A stretch of DNA of 64,000 nt from Aequorivita vladivostokensis (GCF_000952855.1 NZ_JSVU01000004.1:341922-405921), one strand, 5' to 3'; shown: positions 1 to 7,713, counted from the stretch's first letter. Translations and numbers: made by a program. The notes: a model not told the origin generated them from the sequence alone.

Positions 1-449
1 ACAATCAGATTATTTACCGCCCCATTCATTTCTTCCAAGGATTGCTGCACCTTCAAAGAATCTATCGTCGCTTGGTGCGAGGCCTGAAAAAGTAGTGCGG
101 TACGGGTTTTCAGTACCATCAATCGGCTATGGATAGGCTTGGTGTTTAAGGTATCTGGAATGTTGCTGAACAGCGAATCGGCATATTCCCGCAAAAGTTC
201 GGAACGGTTGCGCAAGTCCTGATAATTGCTGCCGTTGGCATTTTTGGCTTCTGCAAGAAAATCTTCCAAAACACCCCATCGGACAGCCTGCTTACTTGCA
301 GGTTCTGAAAGTGGCTGAAATGTTCGGTCTTTCTCGCCAAAAATTATGGAGGCATCATTGGTGGGGGTTTGAGTTTGGTTTTCTTCGGAGGCATTTCCGC
401 AGGAAAAAACAAAACCGACGAGCATTAAAAGGGGAATAATAAACTTCAT
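1..449 (-). CDS. putative lipoprotein, C-terminus cut by window edge
   Basis: An open frame of about 149 codons starts at the ATG at 449 and runs off the left edge without a stop. The N-terminus has a hydrophobic stretch ending in the lipobox V-F-S-C with Cys at residue 17, so export and lipid anchoring are expected. The rest is Gln/Ser/Leu-rich and looks mostly helical. I do not recognise a family. A -7 box TATCTTTG lies 17 bp upstream of the start (467-474, minus strand), which supports this start. The gene is divergent from the threonine dehydrogenase gene. Confidence 0.7.
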   Translation of the reverse strand, partial: MKFIIPLLMLVGFVFSCGNASEENQTQTPTNDASIIFGEKDRTFQPLSEPASKQAVRWGVLEDFLAEAKNANGSNYQDLRNRSELLREYADSLFSNIPDTLNTKPIHSRLMVLKTRTALLFQASHQATIDSLKVQQSLEEMNGAVNNLI

Positions 450-466
450 AAAAATAAAAAGTGGCA

Positions 467-474
467 CAAAGATA
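467..474 (-). promoter_or_regulatory. -7 promoter box of the lipoprotein gene
   Basis: TATCTTTG on the minus strand matches the Bacteroidota TAnnTTTG consensus and faces the lipoprotein start at 449. No clear -33 TTG was found at the usual spacing. Confidence 0.45.
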
Positions 475-570
475 CTGGTTATTAACCAAATGGGACATAA
501 TTTTTTTAAAGCTTGAAAGCGCTGATTATATGTATCTTTACACTTCATTTTTTTTTGAAATAGCAAACAT

Positions 571-1518
571 ATGAAAAAGCGAATTTTGATAATTGGCGCC
601 TGTGGCCAAATAGGAACGGAGTTAACCATTTACCTACGCGAAAAGTTTGGCAGCCATAAGGTAATAGCCAGCGATATTCGGGAGGGTGACGCGGAGTTGA
701 TGGAGAGTGGCCCGTTTGAAATTTTGGATGCCATGGATTACAATGCGGTGGAAGAAGTGGTTATTCGCCACGAAATAACCGATGTGTATTTGATGGCGGC
801 AATGCTTTCGGCCACTGCTGAAAAATTTCCCATGAAAGGATGGAACCTAAATATGAATTCACTTTTTCACGTTTTAAATCTGGCAAAGGATAAAAAAATA
901 GATAAAATATTTTGGCCGTCTAGCATTGCGGTGTTTGGGCCGTCCACGCCGAAAAACGATACGCCGCAGTACACCATTATGGAACCCAGCACTGTGTACG
1001 GCATCAGCAAGCAGACCGGTGAGCGCTGGTGCGAATATTATTTTAACCGTTATGGCGTAGATGTTCGCAGTATTCGCTATCCAGGATTAATCAGTTATAA
1101 AACCCTGCCGGGAGGCGGCACGACCGATTATGCCGTGGATATTTACCACAAGGCCTTAAAGCATAAAAAGTATATCTGTTTTCTGAATGCCGAAACTACC
1201 CTGCCGATGATGTTTATGGACGATGCCATTAGAGCTACCGTAAATATTATGGAAGCCGACAGGGAAAAGATAAAAATAAGAAGCTCCTATAATCTTTCTG
1301 CGATGAGTTTCAATCCTGAGGAAATTACGGAAAGCATCCAAAAACACATTCCCGACTTTAAAATAAGTTACGAACCCGATTTTAGGCAAGCCATCGCCGA
1401 CAGTTGGCCACAAAGTATTGATGACAGTGCGGCGCGCAAGGATTGGGGTTGGAAAAGCGAGATTTCCTTGGATGAAATGACCAAAATAATGCTCACCAAT
1501 TTAAAGGATAGGTATTAG
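571..1518 (+). CDS. tdh: L-threonine 3-dehydrogenase, epimerase-type SDR
   Basis: 315 residues. It is expected to oxidise L-threonine with NAD to 2-amino-3-ketobutyrate in the cytoplasm, the first step of threonine breakdown to glycine and acetyl-CoA. The Rossmann motif G9-x-x-G12-x-x-G15 is at the N-terminus, the serine strand PSSIAVFGP is at 116-124, and the catalytic Y143-x-x-x-K147 follows. Length and sequence fit the short-chain (extended SDR) threonine dehydrogenases of Flavobacteria rather than the zinc-dependent MDR type. The start is at ATG 571. A weak -7-like box, TATCTTTA, lies at about 533-540. It stands alone, with a convergent gene 2 bp after its stop. A related NAD-dependent epimerase function is the alternative. 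Confidence 0.85.
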   Translation: MKKRILIIGACGQIGTELTIYLREKFGSHKVIASDIREGDAELMESGPFEILDAMDYNAVEEVVIRHEITDVYLMAAMLSATAEKFPMKGWNLNMNSLFHVLNLAKDKKIDKIFWPSSIAVFGPSTPKNDTPQYTIMEPSTVYGISKQTGERWCEYYFNRYGVDVRSIRYPGLISYKTLPGGGTTDYAVDIYHKALKHKKYICFLNAETTLPMMFMDDAIRATVNIMEADREKIKIRSSYNLSAMSFNPEEITESIQKHIPDFKISYEPDFRQAIADSWPQSIDDSAARKDWGWKSEISLDEMTKIMLTNLKDRY

Positions 1519-1520
1519 GA

Positions 1521-2396
1521 TTATTTATCCTCATCAAATATCACTTCCAGAATATTGGCTGTTCCATTTTTGCCTTCATTGGAAATATATAGGGTGCCAT
1601 CTGAGGCGAAAGTAATTCCCTCGGGCTGGGGAAATGATTCCTCATATAGTTTATGCAATTTTAGAAGTTTCCCGTTGTTGTCCATTATTAATACTTGCGG
1701 GTTTTTTCCCTCCAAAATATATAAATGTCCTGTTTTTGGATGAATGGCTATATCTGATGGGAAAAAATTTGAAAAGAGGTCCACATCGTCATCTGCATCT
1801 TTCGACTTAAATATAGGGTCGTCCAACGGAATTTTCAAGATGGGCAATGAATTGGATTTTTTGGTTTGGAGATCAAAGGCATAAATTCCCTTATAGTTTT
1901 TACTGCTGGGGTCAATGTCCTTTACCGCGAAAAGTAAGCGATTGTTGGATGTATCGGCCACTACCGATTCCATATTATTTCTTCCAGAGAAGGGGAGTTG
2001 ATATTCGTTAGTTTTAAAATTGTTACTAAGGAAATTTTCAACTTCAAAGAGAAGGCCACTGCTTTCCATAACATAGGCCGTGCTGTCTGTTGTTGTTATC
2101 GCCTCATAATCGCCCGATTTTCCAAAAGATATTTTTTTCTCAACGAGGTTAGTCTGTAAGTTGTAGATAAAAAGAATTCCTTCCTCGTCCTGCACGGCAG
2201 CAATTTTATCGTCAGAAATCCATCGTATCCCGCTTATTTCATTTAATTCAATTGGCATATCCCATTTGCGTACAATGGTATAGGTTTCTTCTTCCAGCCG
2301 CGGATTGAGGGCCGGATTTTCAAATGCATACCAAAGAATTCCAACAAAGGCAAGTACTCCCACAATTATAAAAAATGCAATTCTGTTTTCTTTCAT
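1521..2396 (-). CDS. SdiA-regulated-like beta-propeller protein, membrane-anchored
   Basis: 291 residues. A single hydrophobic segment at about 7-24 anchors or exports it. The remainder has the repeating short-strand pattern of a propeller, with phrases such as EISGIRW, GDYEAITTT, PSDIAIHPKTGHLYILEG and QPEGITFASDGTLYISNEG. These match the SdiA-regulated (YjiK) family, whose biochemical role is poorly known. It probably acts on the periplasmic side. It ends 2 bp from the convergent tdh stop. No operon partner is visible. Family assignment is by motif recognition only. Confidence 0.7.
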   Translation of the reverse strand: MKENRIAFFIIVGVLAFVGILWYAFENPALNPRLEEETYTIVRKWDMPIELNEISGIRWISDDKIAAVQDEEGILFIYNLQTNLVEKKISFGKSGDYEAITTTDSTAYVMESSGLLFEVENFLSNNFKTNEYQLPFSGRNNMESVVADTSNNRLLFAVKDIDPSSKNYKGIYAFDLQTKKSNSLPILKIPLDDPIFKSKDADDDVDLFSNFFPSDIAIHPKTGHLYILEGKNPQVLIMDNNGKLLKLHKLYEESFPQPEGITFASDGTLYISNEGKNGTANILEVIFDEDK

Positions 2397-2687
2397 CTGT
2401 ATAAAATATTTAATAAAGCGGAAGATGTAATGCCCATATTATTTATCTTCAATCGGTTCACATGCGCTCGGGCGATGGCATTACATAATCGGTTTTTTCT
2501 GTAAACCATAAATTAAGTGAAATAAAGCTAGTCTCTCCTTAAATTTATTATAAAAAACCAGGACTGTATGCTTTTTAGGTCTTGAACTACCGAAATTAGT
2601 CTAGGTGGCCTCCGTAAGCAATAAGAAAGGAACCTTGCCAAGAATCCCTTCGGCTCTGCTCAGGGTAAACTTCTCATCTTGTTTTGT
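2397..2687. other. intergenic region with a long inverted repeat
   Basis: No coding frame is supported here. ATGTAATGCC at 2425-2434 is perfectly inverted as GGCATTACAT at 2477-2486, giving a potential 10-bp stem with a 42-nt loop. A second motif at about 2643-2665, CCCTTCGGCTCTGCTCAGGG, resembles a dispersed intergenic repeat I associate with Flavobacteriia; this is recollection only. Confidence 0.4.
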
Positions 2688-2757
2688 AGCCTCACCAAGA
2701 ATCGAACTTGGATCTAAAGTTTAGGAAACTTCTATTCTATCCATTGAACTATGAGGC
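2688..2757 (-). tRNA. tRNA-Arg (CCU anticodon)
   Basis: On the minus strand the sequence folds as a full cloverleaf. The acceptor arms are GCCTCAT and GTGAGGC (one T-G pair). The D-stem is GTTC/GAAT. The anticodon stem GAAGT/ACTTT has loop TTCCTAA (anticodon CCT), and the T-stem is CCAAG/CTTGG with loop TTCGATT. The discriminator base is T and CCA is not encoded. The ends are from manual folding and may be off by one or two bases. Confidence 0.9.
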
Positions 2758-2823
2758 CGGTATTATGGAACCGCAAAATTAACTATTTTATGAGGATTGC
2801 TGACAGGAATTTAAAGAAGAACG

Positions 2824-3816
2824 TTATCCTTTCTTTCTTAAACGATTACGAAGCATGCACAAAACTCCAATTTCTTCCTTAGACAAGTTTTCCGCTTTTT
2901 TGAGCAATTGATTTATTTCCTTTTCAAAATATTTTAAGGTGCGGCCTTCGGTATAATCTTCAATTACTCTAGGGTCAATATAGCTGCTCCGGGCCACGGC
3001 GGGGGTGTTGCCTAAGGTTTCGGAAACCCGGTTCACGGCTTCCTTTATATTTTTGTCCAATAGCTTTTGGTCTTTCTCCTCAACTACGCCAAGTTCGTCC
3101 AGTGCTATGGCGGCTATCATCGTTCCTGCCCAGGTTCTAAAATCCTTTGCGGAAAATTCTTCGCCCATCACTTCGTGAATGTAGCAATTTAGATCATCGC
3201 TCTTCACATCTATAATATTGTTGTCCTCATCCAGATATTTGAAAATCTCATAGCCCGGCATATCATCTATTTCTTGGACAATCTTGGCAAGTTTTTTATC
3301 AACCACGTGCTTTTCCTGTTCTTGTCCAGATTTTCCATTGTAGGAAAATATGAGCTCATCGCCGTTTATAGTGAGATGCTTACTGCGCATGGTGGTTAAG
3401 CCGTAGGTTGCGTTTTCTTTGGAATAGGCCTCACTGCCCGGCCGAAAAAAGGCCGATTCTAAGAGACGGACCATAGTGGCCAGGACTTTTTCACGATTTA
3501 GCTTTCGTTTGCGCAAATGCTGGCCGGTAACACGCCGCATATGCTCCAATTGGTTGGCAAAATCTATAATCCGATCGAACTTTTTGGCATTTTGTCTCTC
3601 GGTGTATTTAGGGTGATAAATATATTGTTTGCGGTCCTTGTCATCTCGGCCTGTTACCAAAAGGTCGGCATTTTGGTCTTCACTTATTTCTACATTGGTC
3701 CAAGCCGGCGGGATGACGAGGGACTTTATCCAATTGCGAGTTTCTTTATCTCTGATGGTTTTGCCCTTTTCATCTTTATAGGTAAAGCCTCTACCGAGTT
3801 TTTTTCTTTTGTACAT
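2824..3816 (-). CDS. DNA topoisomerase IB (poxvirus-like)
   Basis: 330 residues. It should relax supercoils by cutting one strand through a 3'-phosphotyrosine, without ATP. Catalytic residues line up with the family: R125 in FRPGSEAY, K146 in SKHLT, R227 in KDFRTWAG, and the nucleophile Y279 in SSYIDP. The family histidine position is N270 in LGNTPAV, which is the usual form in bacterial members. Length is normal for bacterial TopIB. The start is the ATG at 3816. It is a single gene with no obvious operon. Confidence 0.9.
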   Translation of the reverse strand: MYKRKKLGRGFTYKDEKGKTIRDKETRNWIKSLVIPPAWTNVEISEDQNADLLVTGRDDKDRKQYIYHPKYTERQNAKKFDRIIDFANQLEHMRRVTGQHLRKRKLNREKVLATMVRLLESAFFRPGSEAYSKENATYGLTTMRSKHLTINGDELIFSYNGKSGQEQEKHVVDKKLAKIVQEIDDMPGYEIFKYLDEDNNIIDVKSDDLNCYIHEVMGEEFSAKDFRTWAGTMIAAIALDELGVVEEKDQKLLDKNIKEAVNRVSETLGNTPAVARSSYIDPRVIEDYTEGRTLKYFEKEINQLLKKAENLSKEEIGVLCMLRNRLRKKG

Positions 3817-3960
3817 GACAATTTTTTGGTATTAAAATTAAGATAAATCCATTTCAGTATTTAACTCTTTAGGAATCTATTAAGAAAGGATTTCCTGAGA
3901 TATGAATCTAATAGCGTGGGAGTATCTATGGAGTATCCATAACTTATAGTCGCCTTAGGG

Positions 3961-4015
3961 TCGGCATACAATCGGCATAGAGTCGGCATAGAGTCGGCAT
4001 ACGGTCGGCATAGAA
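3961..4015. repeat. five tandem copies of an 11-bp repeat
   Basis: TCGGCAT recurs at 3961, 3972, 3983, 3994 and 4005, exactly 11 bp apart, with only the last three or four bases of each unit varying. It lies between topoisomerase IB and the left end of the integrative element. A 67-codon minus-strand frame runs through it, so it may be the tail of a decayed gene. There are no spacers, so it is not a CRISPR array. Confidence 0.8.
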
Positions 4016-4235
4016 AGGTTGGGTTGGATTAAGAAAAGGAATTGCCAACACCAGTGCAGTGGCGCTAATATACGCAACTACGGCTGCCAAAGTCAAGGGA
4101 AAACCATAATTTACTATGTTTTTTTTGATATGCATCTCGAATGCCAATAGGGGGTGAAGAATTGTGGCCGATATATAACCGGAAGAGTTTTTCTGAAAGC
4201 AATATGTATATACAATATTCCATATAAAAAACGAA

Positions 4236-4265
4236 AAAAGCCCAACATAACAGCTGGGCTTTTTG
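4236..4265. terminator. bidirectional rho-independent terminator
   Basis: The stem AGCCCA/TGGGCT has a 10-nt loop, with five Ts on the right and a run of As on the left, so it can work in both directions. On the minus strand it lies downstream of the truncated tRNA-Asn remnant. Confidence 0.65.
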
Positions 4266-4380
4266 CTCCTCTTGGGTTTTTTTCGATGCGCTCCTAGGGT
4301 TGCTTACTTGGGACAAACTTATCGCCCAATACACTTAACCTAAAACAAAAAAACCAGCCTAATTAAAGACTGGCTTGTTT

Positions 4381-4428
4381 TGCTCCTCCTCTTGGGCTCG
4401 AACCAAGGACCCTCTGATTAACAGTCAG
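4381..4428. repeat. attL: 48-bp copy of the tRNA-Asn 3' half
   Basis: These 48 bases are identical to 23853-23900, the 3' part of tRNA-Asn (anticodon to discriminator plus two bases). Identity stops sharply at both sides. This is the left attachment site of the integrative element. The original tRNA 3' half was displaced here and the element supplied a replacement at the right end. As a tRNA it is non-functional because the 5' half is missing. Confidence 0.92.
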
Positions 4429-4472
4429 TAAAGGCATCTTTTCAGATAGAAGCAATTTTTTGCACAACGTTG

Positions 4473-4480
4473 CAAATATA
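4473..4480 (-). promoter_or_regulatory. outward-facing -7-like box at the left end
   Basis: On the minus strand TATATTTG followed by CAAC matches TAnnTTTG and points out of the element through the attL tRNA remnant. The same TATATTTGCAAC string precedes the intact tRNA-Asn at the right end. Confidence 0.35.
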
Positions 4481-4539
4481 GGCATTTATAGAATTATGCA
4501 CTTTCTCTTGTTTTCATATTTTGACTCTTTTTAGCCAAA

Positions 4540-4572
4540 ATGTTTAACCTATGTTTAACCTATGTTTAACCT
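4540..4572. repeat. three tandem 11-bp repeats, candidate arm-type sites (left)
   Basis: ATGTTTAACCT occurs three times in a row at 4540, 4551 and 4562. Two more copies, in the same orientation, lie at 23782-23803 near the right end. Short direct repeats inside both ends of a tyrosine-recombinase element suggest arm-type binding sites for the integrase or excisionase; that role is inferred. Confidence 0.75.
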
Positions 4573-4732
4573 GAAATTTTACAAACCTTCAAAATTAATG
4601 AAGTTGGCAATGTAATTTTAAATTAATATCAATAGAATTGTTTGACCTAAGAGTAACCAAACTTGAATTTTCAACCAACTTTATATGTTTGGGAATACTT
4701 TTAAATCAACTAATTTTAAATCCATAATCTAT

Positions 4733-5092
4733 TTAAAAAGGCAAGTCATTATCTGGTTCATCCAAAAAACTTACTGGTTCTATTTCTGTAGGGCTATCTA
4801 CTATTGGTTCTTGACCATTTAACAGCTCTATTCTCCATCCTTGAATGGAATTAAAGTATTTTGGCACACCTTCAGGATTTATCCATTCCCTGCCTCTAAA
4901 ATTGACGCTAATTTTCACATCCTGACCTACTGCATACCTATCCAGCAACTCACATTTGTCTTGGGTGAATTCTATTAAAATATGTTGGGGGAATTGTTCT
5001 TCAGTAGTGATTACTACTTCACGCTTTCTAAAGCCATTATCACCTATATTTTGGGTGTCATTCAACACTTTTATTTTACCTGTTATTTCCAT
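4733..5092 (-). CDS. DUF3127 protein, SSB-like OB-fold with acidic tail
   Basis: 119 residues. The beta-rich body (ITGKIKVLNDTQ, KREVVITTEEQFPQHI, ISVNFRGREWI) fits the DUF3127 family, which I understand to be an OB-fold, single-stranded-DNA-binding-like group common on Bacteroidota phages and elements. The C-terminus, LDEPDNDLPF, closely resembles the DDDIPF tail by which SSB recruits repair and replication partners. A role covering single-stranded DNA during element replication or recombination is inferred. It is the last gene of a minus-strand run from 6770, 4 bp after the previous gene, and lies closest to attL. Confidence 0.7.
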   Translation of the reverse strand: MEITGKIKVLNDTQNIGDNGFRKREVVITTEEQFPQHILIEFTQDKCELLDRYAVGQDVKISVNFRGREWINPEGVPKYFNSIQGWRIELLNGQEPIVDSPTEIEPVSFLDEPDNDLPF

Positions 5093-5096
5093 TATG

Positions 5097-5402
5097 CTAA
5101 TAATTTATTTCATTAATAATTTTATCGAGGTTAATCAATTTGTGAGAATTAACTGTGCCTCTGTGTTTTTCAGAAACTTCGCAGAGTTTATCATACAGCG
5201 AAATGAATTCTATATTTTTTTTGATTGATTTGTGTTCTTCTACAACAACAGTTGGGAATTCGGCTTTAAGAATATTGATGCATTTGCATAAATATTTGTA
5301 ACGTTCTTCTTCCTTGATTAGCCACCAATCAATCTTTCCCCTTGTATAGGCACCATCTTCGGCTAATGATTTTAACTCATTTATTATATCTATAAGCTTC
5401 AC
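5097..5402 (-). CDS. hypothetical protein, 101 aa
   Basis: A small, soluble, mainly helical and charged protein with no family I recognise. It appears to start with GTG at 5402. The preceding gene's stop overlaps this start as GTGA, a pattern of translational coupling, which supports both the start and real expression. It sits between the membrane-protein genes and the SSB-like gene in one leftward operon. Confidence 0.6.
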   Translation of the reverse strand: MKLIDIINELKSLAEDGAYTRGKIDWWLIKEEERYKYLCKCINILKAEFPTVVVEEHKSIKKNIEFISLYDKLCEVSEKHRGTVNSHKLINLDKIINEINY

Positions 5403-6034
5403 TTTAAAAAGGGCTTTATTTTTTCACTTAAGAGAATGTAGAGAGTAGTTTTCTTAATTATAAAATAGATAAATATTATTATGAAAAAAGTTGCTATAAA
5501 AGCCATCCAATTAAACTCAAAATCCCCGTTTAAGTAACTGTTTTCAGTAGTTAATGTAAAGAAACCAGTTTCTGCACGTAAAGATTCTATAAATAAATCC
5601 TTTCTCCATTCTGCATTTTTGTTTAAAGCCATACTTAGCATATATGCATCAGGTTTTTTAAAGTAATAGCCAAAAACGTAAGAAATGGTTAAAGCCGCAA
5701 ATACCCATACAGCCATCATTACAATTTCGGCATTCATAATTATTTGAGCTTTCATATATTTTCCATTGGAAAAGTTTCTTTTATTTGGTTTTTCAGTATC
5801 TGTGTTTTGTAGTAAAAATGCGTTAAGCTTTAGATTTGAATTGAAAAAACTCAATTTGTAAATTTTCTTATTTAAAATTACAGTGGAAGTAAGAAACACT
5901 AAAATTAATGTCAAAAGTATCAGGATAAAATACTCACTGCGTAGATTTATAAACTCAGTTATATTGTACTTTATATAGGTCAAACCTACACCAGTCATAA
6001 CAATTAAAGTTTTAAGTATATTTTCTTTTTTCAT
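5399..6034 (-). CDS. membrane protein of unknown function, 211 aa
   Basis: There are hydrophobic segments at about 7-22, 34-53, 102-124 and 176-193, with a charged cytoplasmic-type loop around 55-100 and an exposed segment around 126-172. I recognise no family. The start overlaps the upstream stop (TAATG at 6034) and its own stop overlaps the next start, so it is the middle of a tightly coupled operon. It may form a complex with the other two small membrane proteins; that is inference from coupling. Confidence 0.65.
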   Translation of the reverse strand: MKKENILKTLIVMTGVGLTYIKYNITEFINLRSEYFILILLTLILVFLTSTVILNKKIYKLSFFNSNLKLNAFLLQNTDTEKPNKRNFSNGKYMKAQIIMNAEIVMMAVWVFAALTISYVFGYYFKKPDAYMLSMALNKNAEWRKDLFIESLRAETGFFTLTTENSYLNGDFEFNWMAFIATFFIIIFIYFIIKKTTLYILLSEKIKPFLK

Positions 6035-6372
6035 TATCGTAGATTTAAAATTGAAAATAATGTTGAAGCAATAGAAATAATCATAATTAGACTGCCATTG
6101 CTTCTAATAGCAGATGAAAACTTAAATTGTTTTTCTTGATTAAAATTTTTCTTTCTCATCGAAAGATAACCGCCAACGAAAATTCCAAGAGGTACAAAAG
6201 CGAATAGATATAACGATGATATTGAAATGATTGATAATCCCTGATTTACTTCATCTTTTCGGTTAAAAATTAAATAAATCAGATTTATTCCGGCTAATAA
6301 TAGTATTGGAGATAAAACAATTAGTAATGGAGATACCATTAATATTGCTGTAATAAATAATTGAATATTCAT
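6034..6372 (-). CDS. small membrane protein of unknown function, 112 aa
   Basis: Three or four hydrophobic segments (about 5-36, 45-68 and 88-110) with short loops. The middle carries a charged patch with RKKNFNQEKQ. No family recognised. The start overlaps the upstream gene by 4 bp (ATGA at 6369-6372) and the stop overlaps the next start by one base. Confidence 0.65.
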   Translation of the reverse strand: MNIQLFITAILMVSPLLIVLSPILLLAGINLIYLIFNRKDEVNQGLSIISISSLYLFAFVPLGIFVGGYLSMRKKNFNQEKQFKFSSAIRSNGSLIMIISIASTLFSILNLR

Positions 6373-6770
6373 TTTGTTATTTTTTTAATGATTAAGTATA
6401 TGATTATGCTACCTACTAGCACTAAAGAATAAGTGTAAAAGTCAAAAGAGGTATTGTTAGCAATATGATTTATAGGTTTTTCTAAACTTTGCTCATCTTT
6501 ATATCTTGAAAAATTGCCTTTATCGTCAGTTAAAACATTAGTTAAATGAGTGTTACCATCTTTATTGACATTTTCATTTGGTATGGTTGAAGTTGAATAC
6601 TTTTTCTCTAAAGCTTGTCCTCGGTTCCATAGCTCTTTTGAAGATTCTGATTTGAGGATCTTACCATTCAATTCTAATGTTGAAACATAATTACCTTCAG
6701 CATCTACAATACCACGATCAATGTAACTATAGCCGTTTACTTCTAATACTTTAATGTCAAATTCATCCAT
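6369..6770 (-). CDS. tail-anchored protein of unknown function, 133 aa
   Basis: The first gene of the leftward operon. The N-terminal 105 residues are polar and include two short beta-type repeats with Gly-Asn turns (DAEGNYVSTLELNGK, TDDKGNFSRY). A single membrane segment spans about 112-129 at the C-terminus, giving a tail-anchored layout. No family recognised. It starts 100 bp from the divergent XRE regulator, which probably controls it through the inverted repeat between them. Confidence 0.6.
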   Translation of the reverse strand: MDEFDIKVLEVNGYSYIDRGIVDAEGNYVSTLELNGKILKSESSKELWNRGQALEKKYSTSTIPNENVNKDGNTHLTNVLTDDKGNFSRYKDEQSLEKPINHIANNTSFDFYTYSLVLVGSIIIYLIIKKITK

Positions 6771-6825
6771 AACACATTTTTAGATAGGTTTATTAAAACA
6801 AATATAAATGAATTTACAGACCGAT

Positions 6826-6859
6826 ATGTCTTTGGCTCGATTTAACATTTAAAAGACAT
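6826..6859. promoter_or_regulatory. inverted repeat, candidate operator of the XRE regulator
   Basis: ATGTCTTT (6826-6833) and AAAGACAT (6852-6859) are perfect 8-bp inverted arms 18 bp apart, placed in the 99-bp gap between the divergent XRE gene and the membrane operon. A helix-turn-helix dimer or tetramer could bind here; function is inferred. Confidence 0.5.
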
Positions 6860-6869
6860 TTCAGTCATT

Positions 6870-7091
6870 ATGAAAGATAATGACAGCAAGGCAATTCTAT
6901 TAGAGTTGGCAAACAGAATAAAGACATTGAGGAATGAAAGAAATTTAACACAAGCTGTTTGCTATGAAGATACCGGCATTAATTTTGGCCGTATAGAAAG
7001 AGGTGTAAGGGATATAAGCTTTACAACACTTGTGAAAATTTGCAAGTACTTTAATGTTTCAATGAATGAATTATTAAAAGATACTTTTTAA
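6870..7091 (+). CDS. XRE-family helix-turn-helix regulator, 73 aa
   Basis: A single-domain Cro/CI-type DNA-binding protein. The helix-turn-helix covers about 14-65, with IKTLRNERNLTQ, the turn GINFGRIERG and the closing phrase TTLVKICKYFNVSMNELL, typical of XRE regulators in Bacteroidota elements. It is divergent from the membrane-protein operon and probably represses it and itself through the intervening inverted repeat. Confidence 0.85.
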   Translation: MKDNDSKAILLELANRIKTLRNERNLTQAVCYEDTGINFGRIERGVRDISFTTLVKICKYFNVSMNELLKDTF

Positions 7092-7222
7092 AATTTCGCT
7101 ATTAATACTAATCTATAAGATTTTCAACCGTACATTTTTAGCCTTAAAAAGCTGTATTCTCTTGCCCTCACAAATAAATAATTCGTACTTCTTTTCAATT
7201 TTAGTATGTATAGAGTTGATGA

Positions 7223-7657
7223 TTACATTAACCCATTATCAGCAAAACTGAAATAATCACCTCTTGTAATTATTAAATGGTCCAAAAGTTCAATTTCAAG
7301 GAATTGACCAGCTTTTTTAATCTTGTAGGTAATATTTTTATCAGAGTTACTTGGATTAAGATTTCCACTTGGATGATTGTGGGCAACAATTATGTTACTA
7401 GCATTGCATTTTAAAGCAACTGCGAATACTAATTTTACATCGACAATTGTTCCGGATATACCTCCTTTGGACATAGAATATACTCCCAAAACCATATTGG
7501 CTCGATTTAATAATAAAATTTTAAATTCTTCTTGCAATTCAAGCGTATCTTTACACCAAGAATTCAGCAAAATTTTAGCGGAATCATTACTGTTGCTAAC
7601 TTTTAGTTTCTTTTGTTTACTGGTTGAATATGAGACACTTATTTCTGAAATTTTCAT
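7223..7657 (-). CDS. radC-like: RadC-like JAB domain protein
   Basis: 144 residues, a short RadC without the N-terminal helix-hairpin-helix part. The JAMM metal motif is intact: E44 in EEFKILLLN, H93-N-H95-P-S-G, and D106 in SNSD. RadC-like JAB proteins are very frequent on mobile elements of Bacteroidota. A hydrolase or DNA-processing role has been suggested for the family but not firmly shown. No operon partner is evident: the next minus-strand gene upstream is about 400 bp away. Confidence 0.85.
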   Translation of the reverse strand: MKISEISVSYSTSKQKKLKVSNSNDSAKILLNSWCKDTLELQEEFKILLLNRANMVLGVYSMSKGGISGTIVDVKLVFAVALKCNASNIIVAHNHPSGNLNPSNSDKNITYKIKKAGQFLEIELLDHLIITRGDYFSFADNGLM

Positions 7658-7677
7658 CGTTTTTTATTTAAAAATTG

Positions 7678-7708
7678 TTGATATTCTCAAATTTTTTTAA
7701 TAACTTTG
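7678..7708 (+). promoter_or_regulatory. orphan promoter, TTG-N20-TAACTTTG
   Basis: TTG at 7678-7680 and TAACTTTG at 7701-7708, 20 bp apart, form a good Bacteroidota promoter on the plus strand. No plus-strand gene follows before a terminator at 8012, so it may drive a small RNA. Confidence 0.4.
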
Positions 7709-7713
7709 AAAAA

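Larger units (their letters stand above)
3817..4380. other. 564-bp gap left of the element: repeats, terminators, a small doubtful ORF
   Basis: This stretch holds the 11-bp tandem repeat, a terminator at 4236-4265 and a short copy of the tRNA-Asn 3' sequence (GCTCCTCTTGGG near 4265). A hairpin with CCAG/CTGG arms lies at about 4352-4376, which on the minus strand would end the original tRNA transcript. A 67-codon minus-strand frame (3944-4147) has one hydrophobic helix but its C-terminus is only the repeat, so I do not call it a gene. Confidence 0.5.

Noticed and set aside
3961..4015. possible CRISPR array
   Set aside because: The repeat is 11 bp with no unique spacers and no cas genes are near.
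3944..4334. two minus-strand frames of 67 and 89 codons
   Set aside because: One ends in the translated 11-bp repeat and the other spans the terminator and tRNA-like tail. Neither has a family resemblance or start signal.
4540..4572. possible simple satellite of no meaning
   Set aside because: The same unit in the same orientation occurs at the other end of the element, so a recombination role is more likely.
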